DNA from: Psychrobacter immobilis
GTDB taxonomy: Bacteria; Pseudomonadota; Gammaproteobacteria; Pseudomonadales; Moraxellaceae
DNA length: 64,000 nt
Assembly: GCF_904846185.1 (NCBI RefSeq)
Contig: NZ_CAJGZQ010000016.1
Location: 25,522 to 89,521, forward strand
Direction of reading: 5' to 3'
In this document: in pieces, positions 46,940 to 55,534 of the stretch
How the letters are laid out: each line of letters begins with the position of its first letter
Position numbering within the stretch: the first letter of the stretch is position 1
Notes under the pieces: model-generated
Told to the model about the DNA's origin: nothing
Database searches by the model: none
What the model saw: the letters and a program-made list of their open reading frames with translations, nothing else
Position numbers and translations under genes: made by a program

Positions 46940-46976
46940 AATATGAGAGTTACTAGCACCTAGTAACTCTCATATT
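46940..46976. terminator. Strong hairpin after the YgjP-like gene
   Basis: aatatgagagttacta pairs perfectly with tagtaactctcatatt around a 5-base loop. It lies 74 bp after the YgjP-like stop codon on the minus strand. No clear T-run follows in either direction. Confidence 0.55.
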
Positions 46977-47049
46977 ATAATTATAAATCAAGCCGAAATT
47001 AGCATTACACAGCATTCCACCTAAGTAGAATGTAGCAGTCAAAGTGAGT

Positions 47050-47547
47050 TTAAGTAATCTGTTCTCTCCGCTTCCAGTTCTCTTGACCTAAAGGCATGCG
47101 ATTGAGTAAGTCACGCCTTGATCGCCAGTCAGGCATCTGAGTATCTAGCAGAGCCTTGAACCTATCGTTATGCTGGCGCTCTTTGAAATGCAGTAGTTCA
47201 TGAACAATAATGTACTCTAAGCAGGGCAGGGGCTTTTTTGCCAACTCTAAGTTCAGTAGAATGCGACTTTCCTTACTATTACAGCTACCCCATTTAGTCT
47301 TCATTTTTTGCACTTGCCAGCTTTTGACGGTGACATTGAGCTGCTCAGACCATTTAGTAATCATAGTAGGGATACGTGCTTTTAATCGAGTACGATAGTA
47401 TTCATTGAGCAGCTTTAATCTATCGGTAGTCGACGTTCCAGTATTTACGGATAAAACGAGTTTGCCACCTTTTAGCTTGACGTTAGGTGTGAAGTTTTTA
47501 GCGGCGTCTAACTCCAGTATTTCAAACCCCGATATTAACGACGTCAC
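47050..47547 (-). CDS. YgjP-type (DUF45) metallopeptidase, N-terminally short
   Basis: This 165-residue protein has the zinc-protease motif HELLHFKERQHND (HExxH with downstream ligand) and the family marks WQVQKMKTKWGSCN and LNLELAKKPLPCLEYIIVHE. Typical YgjP/DUF45 members are about 220-240 residues, so roughly 60-80 N-terminal residues are missing and the gene may be decaying. The start used is a GTG. These proteases are often carried with type I restriction systems, and a relic of such a methylase lies 4 kb away. A second diverged copy lies at 62996-63172. Confidence 0.75.
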   Translation of the reverse strand: MTSLISGFEILELDAAKNFTPNVKLKGGKLVLSVNTGTSTTDRLKLLNEYYRTRLKARIPTMITKWSEQLNVTVKSWQVQKMKTKWGSCNSKESRILLNLELAKKPLPCLEYIIVHELLHFKERQHNDRFKALLDTQMPDWRSRRDLLNRMPLGQENWKRREQIT

Positions 47548-47862
47548 CTAAGAAAAGTAAACTTCATACCTCAGTCCTCTACACTATATAAATAGTAGCA
47601 TATAGAGCTTTCTCGACTCATCAGATTTAAATAAACCCATAGTAATTATAGATATTAGTAATATTTCGAGCACTATAATATTGAGGGATCCATTATCTAA
47701 TAAGTTATAGTGTAGATTGTTGTAGGTTAACTGATATCTAATGTCGATCTCAAATTCGGAACTGAGTCTTTAACTTGATTCAAATCTAGTACTCATCTAG
47801 CTACTCAGCAAACATATATACTCTTATACGCTGACCTATTTTATTATGCCACTACAATCTTT
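47548..47862. other. Intergenic gap between DprA-like and YgjP-like genes
   Basis: About 315 bp of AT-rich sequence. I see no ORF that continues the missing N-terminus of the YgjP-like gene, and no hairpin of note. Confidence 0.4.
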
Positions 47863-49215
47863 CTATTCACTATTTTTGACTTGATAGCGTACTGGGCGAT
47901 TGAGCTTCTTCACAACTCCATCATCAACAGCGCGTTTAAGCCATTCAGTTAACTGAGACTTATGAAGTTTAGTACTTTCAATCAGCTCGTCGACAGTCAG
48001 TGGATTCTCAGCCAAACGTTGAAGCTCAAAGCTAAACAGTTGATAAAAATCGATAGGTTCCAATTGTGTAGTGTTACTTTCGGCGGCCTCTTCTGAACCA
48101 GATCCAATATCTGCTTGTAGCTCGATAACGGTTCTATCAGATTCTACTCCGTTAACGTCTTTCTCCGACTCTGATTTTGGCGCAGGTTTAAAGTCTGCTT
48201 CGGCAAATAACTCAGGCTGTGCATATTTGGAAAATAGATCACCTATAGGTTCGCTTACCTTATTCACAAGGTTTTCTTTACTGCTCACTAAATCTGTAAT
48301 TGTGAAAGCTTGAATATCCGCTTTTAACCAGTTGCCACCTTTGGCAACCAAATCGGCATTAGCTGCATCCTTGTCTGTGGTTTGTTTAATCCATAACGGC
48401 ACCCAAGATTTTTTCAGGTTTTCTTGTGCGCCGCTGAGTGTGCCACCTTTTTTGCCAGAATGAATTACCAAAGAGCTATCGGCTAGACAATAAATGTATT
48501 TGTTACGAGCCATGGCGTTACCGACATTGAACCCAGCTTCAGGGTAGAAAGGCGATATCAATACAACATGGCCATCCATCAGACCCTGTCGCCACTTACT
48601 ACTGGTTGCAGCTCTTAACAGGCGATCAGCCATTACGCCTACGACCATACCCCCTTGTCGCATAGCCCCAATCATCACTGTCTCATCGACACCACGTGCA
48701 CCACCAGAGATAATGGCGATATTTTCTGATGCTGCTTTAGCACCTATCTGGTCTGTAAAGGCGAGGTCTGGATCACTAGCATTGCGCGAGCCGATCACTG
48801 CTAAGCCACCTGAATTTAATAAGTCTTTATTTCCGCAGCCAAACAATACAGGAGGGCAGTCTGTTTTCAATCGCTGTTTTAATCGCTTCGGATATTCCGC
48901 GTCAGAACGTGTTACCACCCAAAGACCTGCACGTTGCCATTTCTCCATAGCCAGTGCAAGGCTATGACCACGCTTCAACAATTCAATGATACGCTCCGCA
49001 CTGATACGCGTATCATGCCAACCTTGCAGCAAGGCTTGAGGATCGCCAACCAATAGGTCAGCTGGTGTAATAGACTTTTCTTTTAACCACAAGGCAAAGC
49101 GACCCCATTCTGCATTACTTAGTGGCTTAGCACTTTCGTTACTGGATTTTGAAAAATAGCTCGTTAGTAGCAAGGTTGCTTGGGCTGTAGGAGATAATAA
49201 GTTAGATGCATTCAT
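47863..49215 (-). CDS. DprA-like Rossmann protein
   Basis: This 450-residue protein contains a DprA/Smf-type Rossmann domain at about residues 110-300: YPKRLKQRLKTDCPPVLFGCG, GLAVIGSRNAS, ISGGARGVDETVMIGAMRQGG and VIHSGKKGGTLSGAQENLKK. A linker and a small C-terminal helix-turn-helix (LTVDELIESTKLHKSQLTEWL) follow. Standard DprA loads RecA on transforming DNA, but this copy is longer, lies in an island and overlaps a RecQ-phosphoribosyltransferase gene by 4 bp (ATGA). It is therefore likely part of a dedicated two-gene module, perhaps defensive, rather than the competence gene. Confidence 0.85.
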   Translation of the reverse strand: MNASNLLSPTAQATLLLTSYFSKSSNESAKPLSNAEWGRFALWLKEKSITPADLLVGDPQALLQGWHDTRISAERIIELLKRGHSLALAMEKWQRAGLWVVTRSDAEYPKRLKQRLKTDCPPVLFGCGNKDLLNSGGLAVIGSRNASDPDLAFTDQIGAKAASENIAIISGGARGVDETVMIGAMRQGGMVVGVMADRLLRAATSSKWRQGLMDGHVVLISPFYPEAGFNVGNAMARNKYIYCLADSSLVIHSGKKGGTLSGAQENLKKSWVPLWIKQTTDKDAANADLVAKGGNWLKADIQAFTITDLVSSKENLVNKVSEPIGDLFSKYAQPELFAEADFKPAPKSESEKDVNGVESDRTVIELQADIGSGSEEAAESNTTQLEPIDFYQLFSFELQRLAENPLTVDELIESTKLHKSQLTEWLKRAVDDGVVKKLNRPVRYQVKNSE

Positions 49216-51311
49216 GAGTCTTTCACCGAAGATGAAGCAAGCGCAATAGGGTAGACCGAACCGCTACCTGCTTGCTGCAAAAGTGCCGCAATTACTGTGA
49301 GTGTCCAACCGGAGTCTACAATATCATCTACTAATAAAACCGGTTGTCCCTCATAAGGCTGAGTCACAGCAAATACACCATCCAGATTGCGACATTGGTG
49401 GAAGCGATTTTGCTGACCTTTTTGTGGTTGATTATCTTTAATTTTACTCACGGCATCTACAAATGGTAAACCTAATCGATCAGCCAAACGTTGTGCAAAA
49501 CCCGGTACCAACTCAGAATGATGGCGTGACGGCACACAACACACCCACTGAGGCGCTGGATTGGGCTGCCAACGTTGTTGAATCATTTCTGCCATAGCTT
49601 CAACTAATTCATCACTAAATCGACCTGCATGCTTATTGTTGGCAACCATCTTCCCCCAACCTGCATCACCCCAACGGGACAAAACACGGCCTTCTTGTGC
49701 GCGAAGTTTCTGGGGTAGATTGCCGCGAAAGCCATAATCCAAAAACGCATTGGCTGCAACTTGTGCTTTTGGGGTAATCACCATTTCTGCGTGCTTAAGG
49801 AAAGTACCTGCACGATGTGCCAAAGTAGGATCAACCGAAATATTGATAACAGGTTGACCTAAGCAAGACGAACATTTACCGCACGGCGTAGGATCTAGAT
49901 CGTCTAGCGCACGGCGTAAAAATGTCATTTTACAGTTAGTATTATCCAGATATTTCTTCACTTCTTGCCATTCCTGTACACGTTGTCCTGTTAAGTGAGT
50001 GATTCGGGCATGGTCCATTTTATAGGGCACTGGTGTCCTAACCCAACGGCTGCCATCTTTGATTACTGGCGCCGGACTTTCCACACTCAGTAGCTTCAGT
50101 ACTTTTTCAATCTGGCCATGACGCAGATTAGTTTGCTCTTCCATACTGCGAATCGACAAGCTATCGCTGTTTTCCAATACCTGTAAGATCTCATTCACTT
50201 GCACTTCTGAAGGAAAAGCCGATTCTCGGAAGAACTCATGAATATTATGATCTTCCATACCCGACATCAACATACCCACAGCATGATCAATACCACGACC
50301 AGCACGACCCACCTGTTGGTAATAGGCAACGATAGAGCCTGGCGCCTGATAATGAATCACAAAGCTTAAATCAGGCTTGTCGTAACCCATACCCAGCGCC
50401 GTGGTGGCTACTAACACCTTTAACTGGTTATTGAGAAGCAGATTTTCTAGATGCTGACGATAGGTATTACTGTCTTCAAAGCTATCATGTGTAACACTGC
50501 CGTGGTATGCCTTGGCATCTATATCATTAGCAACCAGCCACTCGGCTACTTGCTCAGCATCCCTTACTGTTAAGGTATAAACGATACCTGTACCCGGTAA
50601 CGTAGGTATCACCTGTGCTAACCAAGCTAATCGTGAAGCCTGATCGGGCAATATCATGGTTTGTAGAGCGAGACTTTCACGAGTTAGTGGGCCACGATGA
50701 ATATTGATATCACCCAGCTGGGTTTGTATGTCTTCGATTACACGGTTGTTAGCTGTCGCTGTAGTACCCAGTACTGGCGTGTTGGAGGGTAACTGGCGCA
50801 AGATATTTGTAATACGGCGATAATCTGGGCGAAAGTCATGACCCCAATCAGAAATGCAGTGCGCTTCATCAATCACCATCAGAGCAATGCGGTCGGCAAT
50901 GGGCTGTAATACCGTTTCGATAAAGCTGTCGTTAGCTAGGCGCTCAGGAGAAATCAACAAACAGTCTATTTCATTATTAAGAATGCGCTGAGTCACCGAA
51001 TGCCATTCATCGATATTCGTAGAATTCATAGTCTCCGCTACTATACCCAAACGCTGGGCCGATTCGATCTGGTTGCGCATCAGGGCGAGTAGGGGCGAGA
51101 TAATAATCGTTGGCCCCATACCTCGGTCACGAAAGATTTTGGTACTGATAAAGTAAACCGAGCTTTTACCCCAACCGGTACGCTGCACGACTAGAAGTTT
51201 CTGTCGAAGATTGACCAAAGCATCAATGGCTTCCCACTGTCCATCACGGAACTCTGCTGTCGGGTTTGCCAAGGCAGTTTGCAATAGTTGTTGGGCTTGG
51301 ATCCGGTTCAT
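49212..51311 (-). CDS. RecQ-family helicase fused to ComF-like phosphoribosyltransferase
   Basis: This 699-residue protein is a RecQ-type SF2 helicase followed by a phosphoribosyltransferase domain. Helicase marks are VVQRTGWGKSS (motif I), VIDEAHCISDWGHDFRP (motif II) and YYQQVGRAGRG (motif VI), then a zinc region CGKCSSCLG. The C-terminal part (about residues 560-699) has WVCCVPSRHHSELVPGFAQRL and the PRPP loop VLLVDDIVDSGWTL, as in ComF. The ATG at 51311 has AAGGAG at good distance; the frame opens with a TTG upstream. It is translationally coupled to the DprA-like gene. Confidence 0.88.
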   Translation of the reverse strand: MNRIQAQQLLQTALANPTAEFRDGQWEAIDALVNLRQKLLVVQRTGWGKSSVYFISTKIFRDRGMGPTIIISPLLALMRNQIESAQRLGIVAETMNSTNIDEWHSVTQRILNNEIDCLLISPERLANDSFIETVLQPIADRIALMVIDEAHCISDWGHDFRPDYRRITNILRQLPSNTPVLGTTATANNRVIEDIQTQLGDINIHRGPLTRESLALQTMILPDQASRLAWLAQVIPTLPGTGIVYTLTVRDAEQVAEWLVANDIDAKAYHGSVTHDSFEDSNTYRQHLENLLLNNQLKVLVATTALGMGYDKPDLSFVIHYQAPGSIVAYYQQVGRAGRGIDHAVGMLMSGMEDHNIHEFFRESAFPSEVQVNEILQVLENSDSLSIRSMEEQTNLRHGQIEKVLKLLSVESPAPVIKDGSRWVRTPVPYKMDHARITHLTGQRVQEWQEVKKYLDNTNCKMTFLRRALDDLDPTPCGKCSSCLGQPVINISVDPTLAHRAGTFLKHAEMVITPKAQVAANAFLDYGFRGNLPQKLRAQEGRVLSRWGDAGWGKMVANNKHAGRFSDELVEAMAEMIQQRWQPNPAPQWVCCVPSRHHSELVPGFAQRLADRLGLPFVDAVSKIKDNQPQKGQQNRFHQCRNLDGVFAVTQPYEGQPVLLVDDIVDSGWTLTVIAALLQQAGSGSVYPIALASSSVKDS

Positions 51312-51584
51312 TATCACTCCTTGATTCACACGTTGAGTTCGCCGCTCATAAGTTTGGGTAGTAGTAGGTCACGAGCTTGAGCGAGCTTTTTGTTATATTC
51401 TTTTAACTTGTATACCTGTTTGAATATGTTTCCTACTTACGCCTTAGACCCCAATACCTTCTAGACTACCTAATAAAAGATATGAATTAAGAATTTAACT
51501 ACAAACTTTGTATGTTGAGTATTTGGCTACGTTTTTAGTAATGAAGCTCTAGTCAGTTAGGCTTTCAAAAATATTAAAATATAG

Positions 51585-51918
51585 GTTTCTGAACCAAAAA
51601 TACCTTGTAACGTTTCTGGATTGGCTTGCTCAATCGCCCATATAGCACCTTGCAGTGCTGGCCAATGTTAACTGTAGTTTCACGAACGTCTTGCCAGCGC
51701 GCCGCTTCTGGAATTTAGAAATGGTGATTTTCTGCAAAGGCGGCGTACTCTATATCGCAATCTGATTCAGCTAAAGCCTTTTCAAACTCTTCATCGGACA
51801 TACGCTTAAAGAATAGTGATGGGAAGATATACTACTTGTAGTCGCCTGTATTGATGGTGCCGCGCAGAGTAGTAGCGGCGTCCCAGTTGTATTTTTCTAA
51901 TTCTTGTTGGGTCATCAT
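51585..51918 (-). pseudogene. hsdM: Relic of a type I restriction methylase (hsdM) gene, N-terminal part
   Basis: Read on the minus strand from 51918, the sequence gives MMTQQELEKYNWDAATTLRG and TGDYK, then a stop, then SDEEFEKALAE, a second stop, then IPEAARWQDVRETTVNIGQ. After a frameshift it continues AIWAIEQANPETLQGIFGS. These follow the N-terminal order of type I methylase subunits. Two in-frame stops, a frameshift and loss of the catalytic region show a dead gene. It lies 8 bp after the PD-(D/E)XK gene. Confidence 0.7.
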
Positions 51919-51926
51919 ATTGATGC

Positions 51927-53228
51927 TTACTCGATAAGTAAAGTGGTTTCAAACGCTTTATAAATACTCTCAATCAAATGGGCTAAAGGAATAATGTCAT
52001 TATGGTGAACATCTAATTGTGATAATCTATCGAAGGGTATTCTTACGTTAATATAATAACCGAAAGAAATATTGAACAAGGTTCTATTTGAATTTAAAAC
52101 CTTATCTTGCCACTGACACTTGCTTTTCCAATCGAAGCTTATGTGCTCATCTAACAAAGCTTCGGTCTCTTTCCAAGCCTCCCTTCTGACTCTACCCGTG
52201 TATTTATGAAAATTACGTTTGGTATAGAGGTTTTTTTTAAAATCATCTTCGTCTAGCCAAAGACCAGTGATGTATGATTGCCCCATTAATTTGATATGGT
52301 AGTTTTTCTCTATAGCGTAATATTCACCATCAATATTTAATTGAGGGTTAAATTGGGGTTCATTGCGAAAGATATGATAACCTTGACCTTTGGTATTACC
52401 AGGGTATATCTCTACTACAAGATCGCCTGTTTTTTTATCTACATTAAATAACACTTCGTTAGCCCACCCCTTCGTAAATGTGGTGCCTAATCGGTCTCTA
52501 TAAGCGAGCTTTTCTATTGCTTCGTTATTATCACAAAACTTTATAATTGCTGATTCAATTCTTCTAAAAATAGATTTAGCGTTAACGTTTTTTAGAGACC
52601 CGATCGGTGTCTCGGGTAACCAGCTAAAGTTATGTTCTTTGACTAGTTGGATAAAATCGGTGAGGAATCGGTTTGTATTACCTGTCGTCTTTTCAAAACT
52701 AGCGACTTTGACGGCTATCGCCATTAATTTTTTCCAATTCAAATCAAACGGCGTAATTACTTCTTGGTTATTTTCGAAAGGCTTATTCTGCTTATTGAAA
52801 ATATTGAGTATTTGGTTATAGAGTTGAGAAGTGCAGTCGATATTATCTCTTTTAGCTTCTACAACAATGAGTATATTATTTATAGTAATTACTAAATCGC
52901 AAATTGGATCATACTCAGAATCGTGATTTTGTTGCCAAAAATTAGACATAGCACTTTCGCTCAACGAAACGGCGAAGACCTTGTCAAACTCTTCAATTAG
53001 ACTCGTCCTCTTTTGGATCTCTATTTGTACATCTGTATCGCCATCAAGATCTTCAAATAACCTGTTGTACAAACCTGAGTCATCGATGATTGTTTTTAGT
53101 ACTTCATGGAAAAACAGTGCGTCTTCTTGTAGGCATATTGCTAAAGCTCTCGTTAAGTCATTTTCTAGTTGATAGCTTCTGTTTTTCTTAGTGTATGTTT
53201 TAAAAATATTTAAGTGCTTATTCATCAT
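51927..53228 (-). CDS. PD-(D/E)XK superfamily protein of unknown function
   Basis: This 433-residue protein has a predicted restriction-nuclease-like core near residues 20-160: an early acidic helix (LENDLTRALAIC) and the pattern DPICDLVITINNILIVVEAKRD, which matches the PD-(D/E)XK catalytic Asp and Glu-x-Lys. The C-terminal two-thirds is a mixed domain I do not recognise. It may be a stand-alone defence nuclease. Its ATG overlaps the stop of a 34-residue mini-ORF by ATGA, which suggests a coupled or remnant partner. A hsdM relic follows it directly. Confidence 0.7.
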   Translation of the reverse strand: MMNKHLNIFKTYTKKNRSYQLENDLTRALAICLQEDALFFHEVLKTIIDDSGLYNRLFEDLDGDTDVQIEIQKRTSLIEEFDKVFAVSLSESAMSNFWQQNHDSEYDPICDLVITINNILIVVEAKRDNIDCTSQLYNQILNIFNKQNKPFENNQEVITPFDLNWKKLMAIAVKVASFEKTTGNTNRFLTDFIQLVKEHNFSWLPETPIGSLKNVNAKSIFRRIESAIIKFCDNNEAIEKLAYRDRLGTTFTKGWANEVLFNVDKKTGDLVVEIYPGNTKGQGYHIFRNEPQFNPQLNIDGEYYAIEKNYHIKLMGQSYITGLWLDEDDFKKNLYTKRNFHKYTGRVRREAWKETEALLDEHISFDWKSKCQWQDKVLNSNRTLFNISFGYYINVRIPFDRLSQLDVHHNDIIPLAHLIESIYKAFETTLLIE

Positions 53229-53329
53229 ATAAACCTAGTTAGTATAGTTTTAAACTTATCTTCAGCTTCAAGGCTGGCTTGCCACGCTTGTTTTAAATCA
53301 GCCATAGCTTCTTCAAACCCCAATATCAC
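53225..53329 (-). CDS. Mini-ORF coupled to the PD-(D/E)XK gene
   Basis: This GTG-started 34-residue frame begins MILGFEEAMADLKQAW and ends KFKTILTRFI. An AGGTGG site lies before the GTG, and the stop overlaps the next start (ATGA). It could be a leader peptide or the C-terminal tail of a deleted gene. The frame is short and could be chance, so confidence is low. Confidence 0.3.
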   Translation of the reverse strand: MILGFEEAMADLKQAWQASLEAEDKFKTILTRFI

Positions 53330-53366
53330 ACATACCACCTGAGTATTTCGTAAAACCTTAAAAGCG

Positions 53367-53408
53367 CTGCTAAGTCATTTTTGATTTGACTTAGCAGTAC
53401 TTTTTTTT
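53367..53408 (+). terminator. Intrinsic terminator in the upstream region of the PD-(D/E)XK gene
   Basis: ctgctaagtca pairs with tgacttagcag and is followed on the plus strand by a run of eight T. No annotated plus-strand gene leads into it. On the minus strand it would be a leader hairpin before the mini-ORF. Confidence 0.65.
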
Positions 53409-53629
53409 GCTAGGTTATGCTAAACATACAGTTCTTTATTCTATTGAGGCTAATACTAGCACACCCCAAAAAATGATGATATTAACACCTAAGCAGTAGA
53501 GTTCGCCCAATTTTTATATACTGACGAAAGTTGGTATATGATTTGTTCTATATAATATACATTCATAGTCCTTGTAAAATAACCCGCCTAACAATTAATT
53601 ATAATTATTGAAACGAACAATTGAATTTA

Positions 53630-54532
53630 TAGTCAATCCAAAATAAAATTGGTACAACCCATATCATGAAACAGTTTAGGTAAATTATTCTCCATCCACC
53701 CTTGGCGTAGAAACTTAGCCTGTGCCCATTTTTTTTCAATAGGGTTTAAATCAGGGCTGTAAGGCGGTAGAAATAACAAGCGATGACCATGCCTGTTGAG
53801 TAATCTCTGAACGCGTTTATGAAAGCTGGCGTTATCCATGACGATTACGCATTTTATTTTAAGACTTGGTATTAGCGTGTTTTTGCACCAGTTGTAGAAT
53901 ATGTCGCCATTGATATTCTTTTCGAAGTAATCAAGTGCAAATAACGCTTTTTCATATAAGGCACCGATAACATTGGTGCGTTTTTTACCTTGCCAGTTAT
54001 AGCTATCGATGCAAGGGGTACCAATAGGTGCATAGCCATGAGAGCGGATGGTCTCAGCCTCGAAGCCACTCTCTCCATGTATACAATTGCATAGCCTTGA
54101 GCGATGTAGTCGCCCAGTTTACTTAGATATTTAGCTCTCTTTAATGGGCAAGCTTTTGGATGCTCTAAGGTCTTTTTTTTGACTAATGCCAAGACGTTTT
54201 AAAGCGGCCTCGATGCCCGACTTACTACAGCCAAAACGCTGTGCTCTCTCGTACATGTAATCGTCTGGATGCTGTTCAACATCTTTTAATAAAGCTTCGT
54301 TAGGTATTTTACTGGGTGGTTTATTGCGAGTGAGTTTAATACTAGGGTCTTTGAGCCAATTCTGTAGCGTGGCCTTACTAATGTCATAAAATGCACAAGC
54401 TTGTCTGATACTCATATCTTGTTGTTCGACACTTTTAATCACTTGAGCACGGAAGTCTGCTGAATAAGTCATAATCTTTTTACTTTTCGCTTGTTTTAAA
54501 ACTACTGTACCACTTTTATAAAGGCTCTACTA
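53630..54532 (-). mobile_element. IS630-family insertion sequence, probably inactive
   Basis: The 903-bp element is bounded by TA dinucleotides (53628-53629 and 54533-54534), the target used by this family. Its ends form imperfect inverted repeats, with 22 of 29 positions matching, including the inner TGGTACA. It holds one leftward transposase gene with two frame breaks. Confidence 0.75.
53633..54472 (-). pseudogene. IS630-family transposase, frameshifted
   Basis: The N-terminal frame (54472 to 54131) has the helix-turn-helix SIRQACAFYDISKATLQNWL. At an A8 tract (54173-54180) the coding moves to the next frame (KKKTLEHPKACPLKRAKYL), which may reflect slippage normal for the family or an indel. 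Near 54080 a one-base deletion breaks the first catalytic Asp motif, expected VYMDESGFE but read as VYMERVASR. The third part has the second Asp (MDNASFHKRV) and catalytic Glu (YSPDLNPIEKKWAQAK). All DDE parts are thus present but not in one frame, so this copy is probably dead. Confidence 0.75.
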
Positions 54533-54615
54533 TAGAGTACTACATAACCTAGAAAATAAATTATTAAGTAGTTCATTATACTTACGTAATAGCCACAAGT
54601 AATGAGCGAATTAAT

Positions 54616-55473
54616 ATGACAGCTGCTTTGAGTAATGAGTATGACCCTTCTATTGGAGCATTAGCACAAGCTTGTGCAATCACTTTCCAAGGTAATGCCA
54701 GTAATAATCTGCAGCAAGATGCTTTTTTCTTTTTGGATAATTGGTATCAAGAAGACTTAGGCGTGATGGCAGTGACATCAGTCGAGCTTCCGTTTTGTTT
54801 AGCAGTCTCTGACGGTGTTGCCAGCTCTAATTATTCACAGTACTGCTCAAAGGCGGTGGTAAAAGCGATTGGTTGGCTGTGGGACAATAAGAAAAAGCTA
54901 ACCTCAGAGGGTATTCAACATCTGATTGATAAAACCAAGCATTCATCCAAACGTCATGGTGCAGCAGCAACCCTCGCGATGATTGTTGGAGAGCTAAATA
55001 GTGACAGAGGGGTAAAAGCAACGATAACGCATGTGGGTGACAGTCGTGTTTATTGGCTGCCCAAAGGCGCGGCACAATGGCAATGCCTGACTCGAGATCA
55101 TAATCTGCTAAATGAACTCATCGACCAGAAGGCACAGGAACAAGGTCGCTACGCAGAGTTTTCTGACTATAACGGAGAAGGAATGGCGGGAAGCTTATAT
55201 AGCATTACTGAATGCTTTGCCTTGACCAGTGATAGCAGTTACCTAAGTAGTGAAGCGCCAGAAAGCATCTCTCGAACGATGGATATTGATGGTGGCGACT
55301 GTTTCTTAGTTTGTACGGATGGCATTCATGATTTAGTGTCAAGTCATGAATGGCAAGCTGTCAGTGCGGAGACTGATTTACAGGAATGGCTAATAACTCT
55401 TAAAAATCAGGTCTATGATTCAGATGGCAATGCCTATGATAATGGCACAGCCATTTTGCTTCGTTTTGATTGA
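54616..55473 (+). CDS. PP2C-family serine/threonine phosphatase
   Basis: This 285-residue cytoplasmic protein has the metal-binding aspartates of PP2C enzymes: FCLAVSDGVASS near residue 60, ITHVGDSRVYWL near residue 140, and CFLVCTDGIHDLVS near residue 235. It removes phosphate from Ser/Thr and acts with two metal ions. There is no kinase gene nearby. It opens a rightward gene cluster in which a WYL-domain regulator follows 61 bp later. Its partner could be a distant kinase or a nucleotide-type signal; this cannot be read. Confidence 0.85.
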   Translation: MTAALSNEYDPSIGALAQACAITFQGNASNNLQQDAFFFLDNWYQEDLGVMAVTSVELPFCLAVSDGVASSNYSQYCSKAVVKAIGWLWDNKKKLTSEGIQHLIDKTKHSSKRHGAAATLAMIVGELNSDRGVKATITHVGDSRVYWLPKGAAQWQCLTRDHNLLNELIDQKAQEQGRYAEFSDYNGEGMAGSLYSITECFALTSDSSYLSSEAPESISRTMDIDGGDCFLVCTDGIHDLVSSHEWQAVSAETDLQEWLITLKNQVYDSDGNAYDNGTAILLRFD

Positions 55474-55534
55474 ACCATTGTTTTAGTAATGAAGCTATAA
55501 ACTTATCATTGAACGATCTAACTGAGCAACCCAT

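Noticed and set aside
53225..53329. Assigning the mini-ORF to a known toxin, antitoxin or restriction subunit
   Set aside because: The 34 residues show no diagnostic motif; only the overlap with the next gene is clear.
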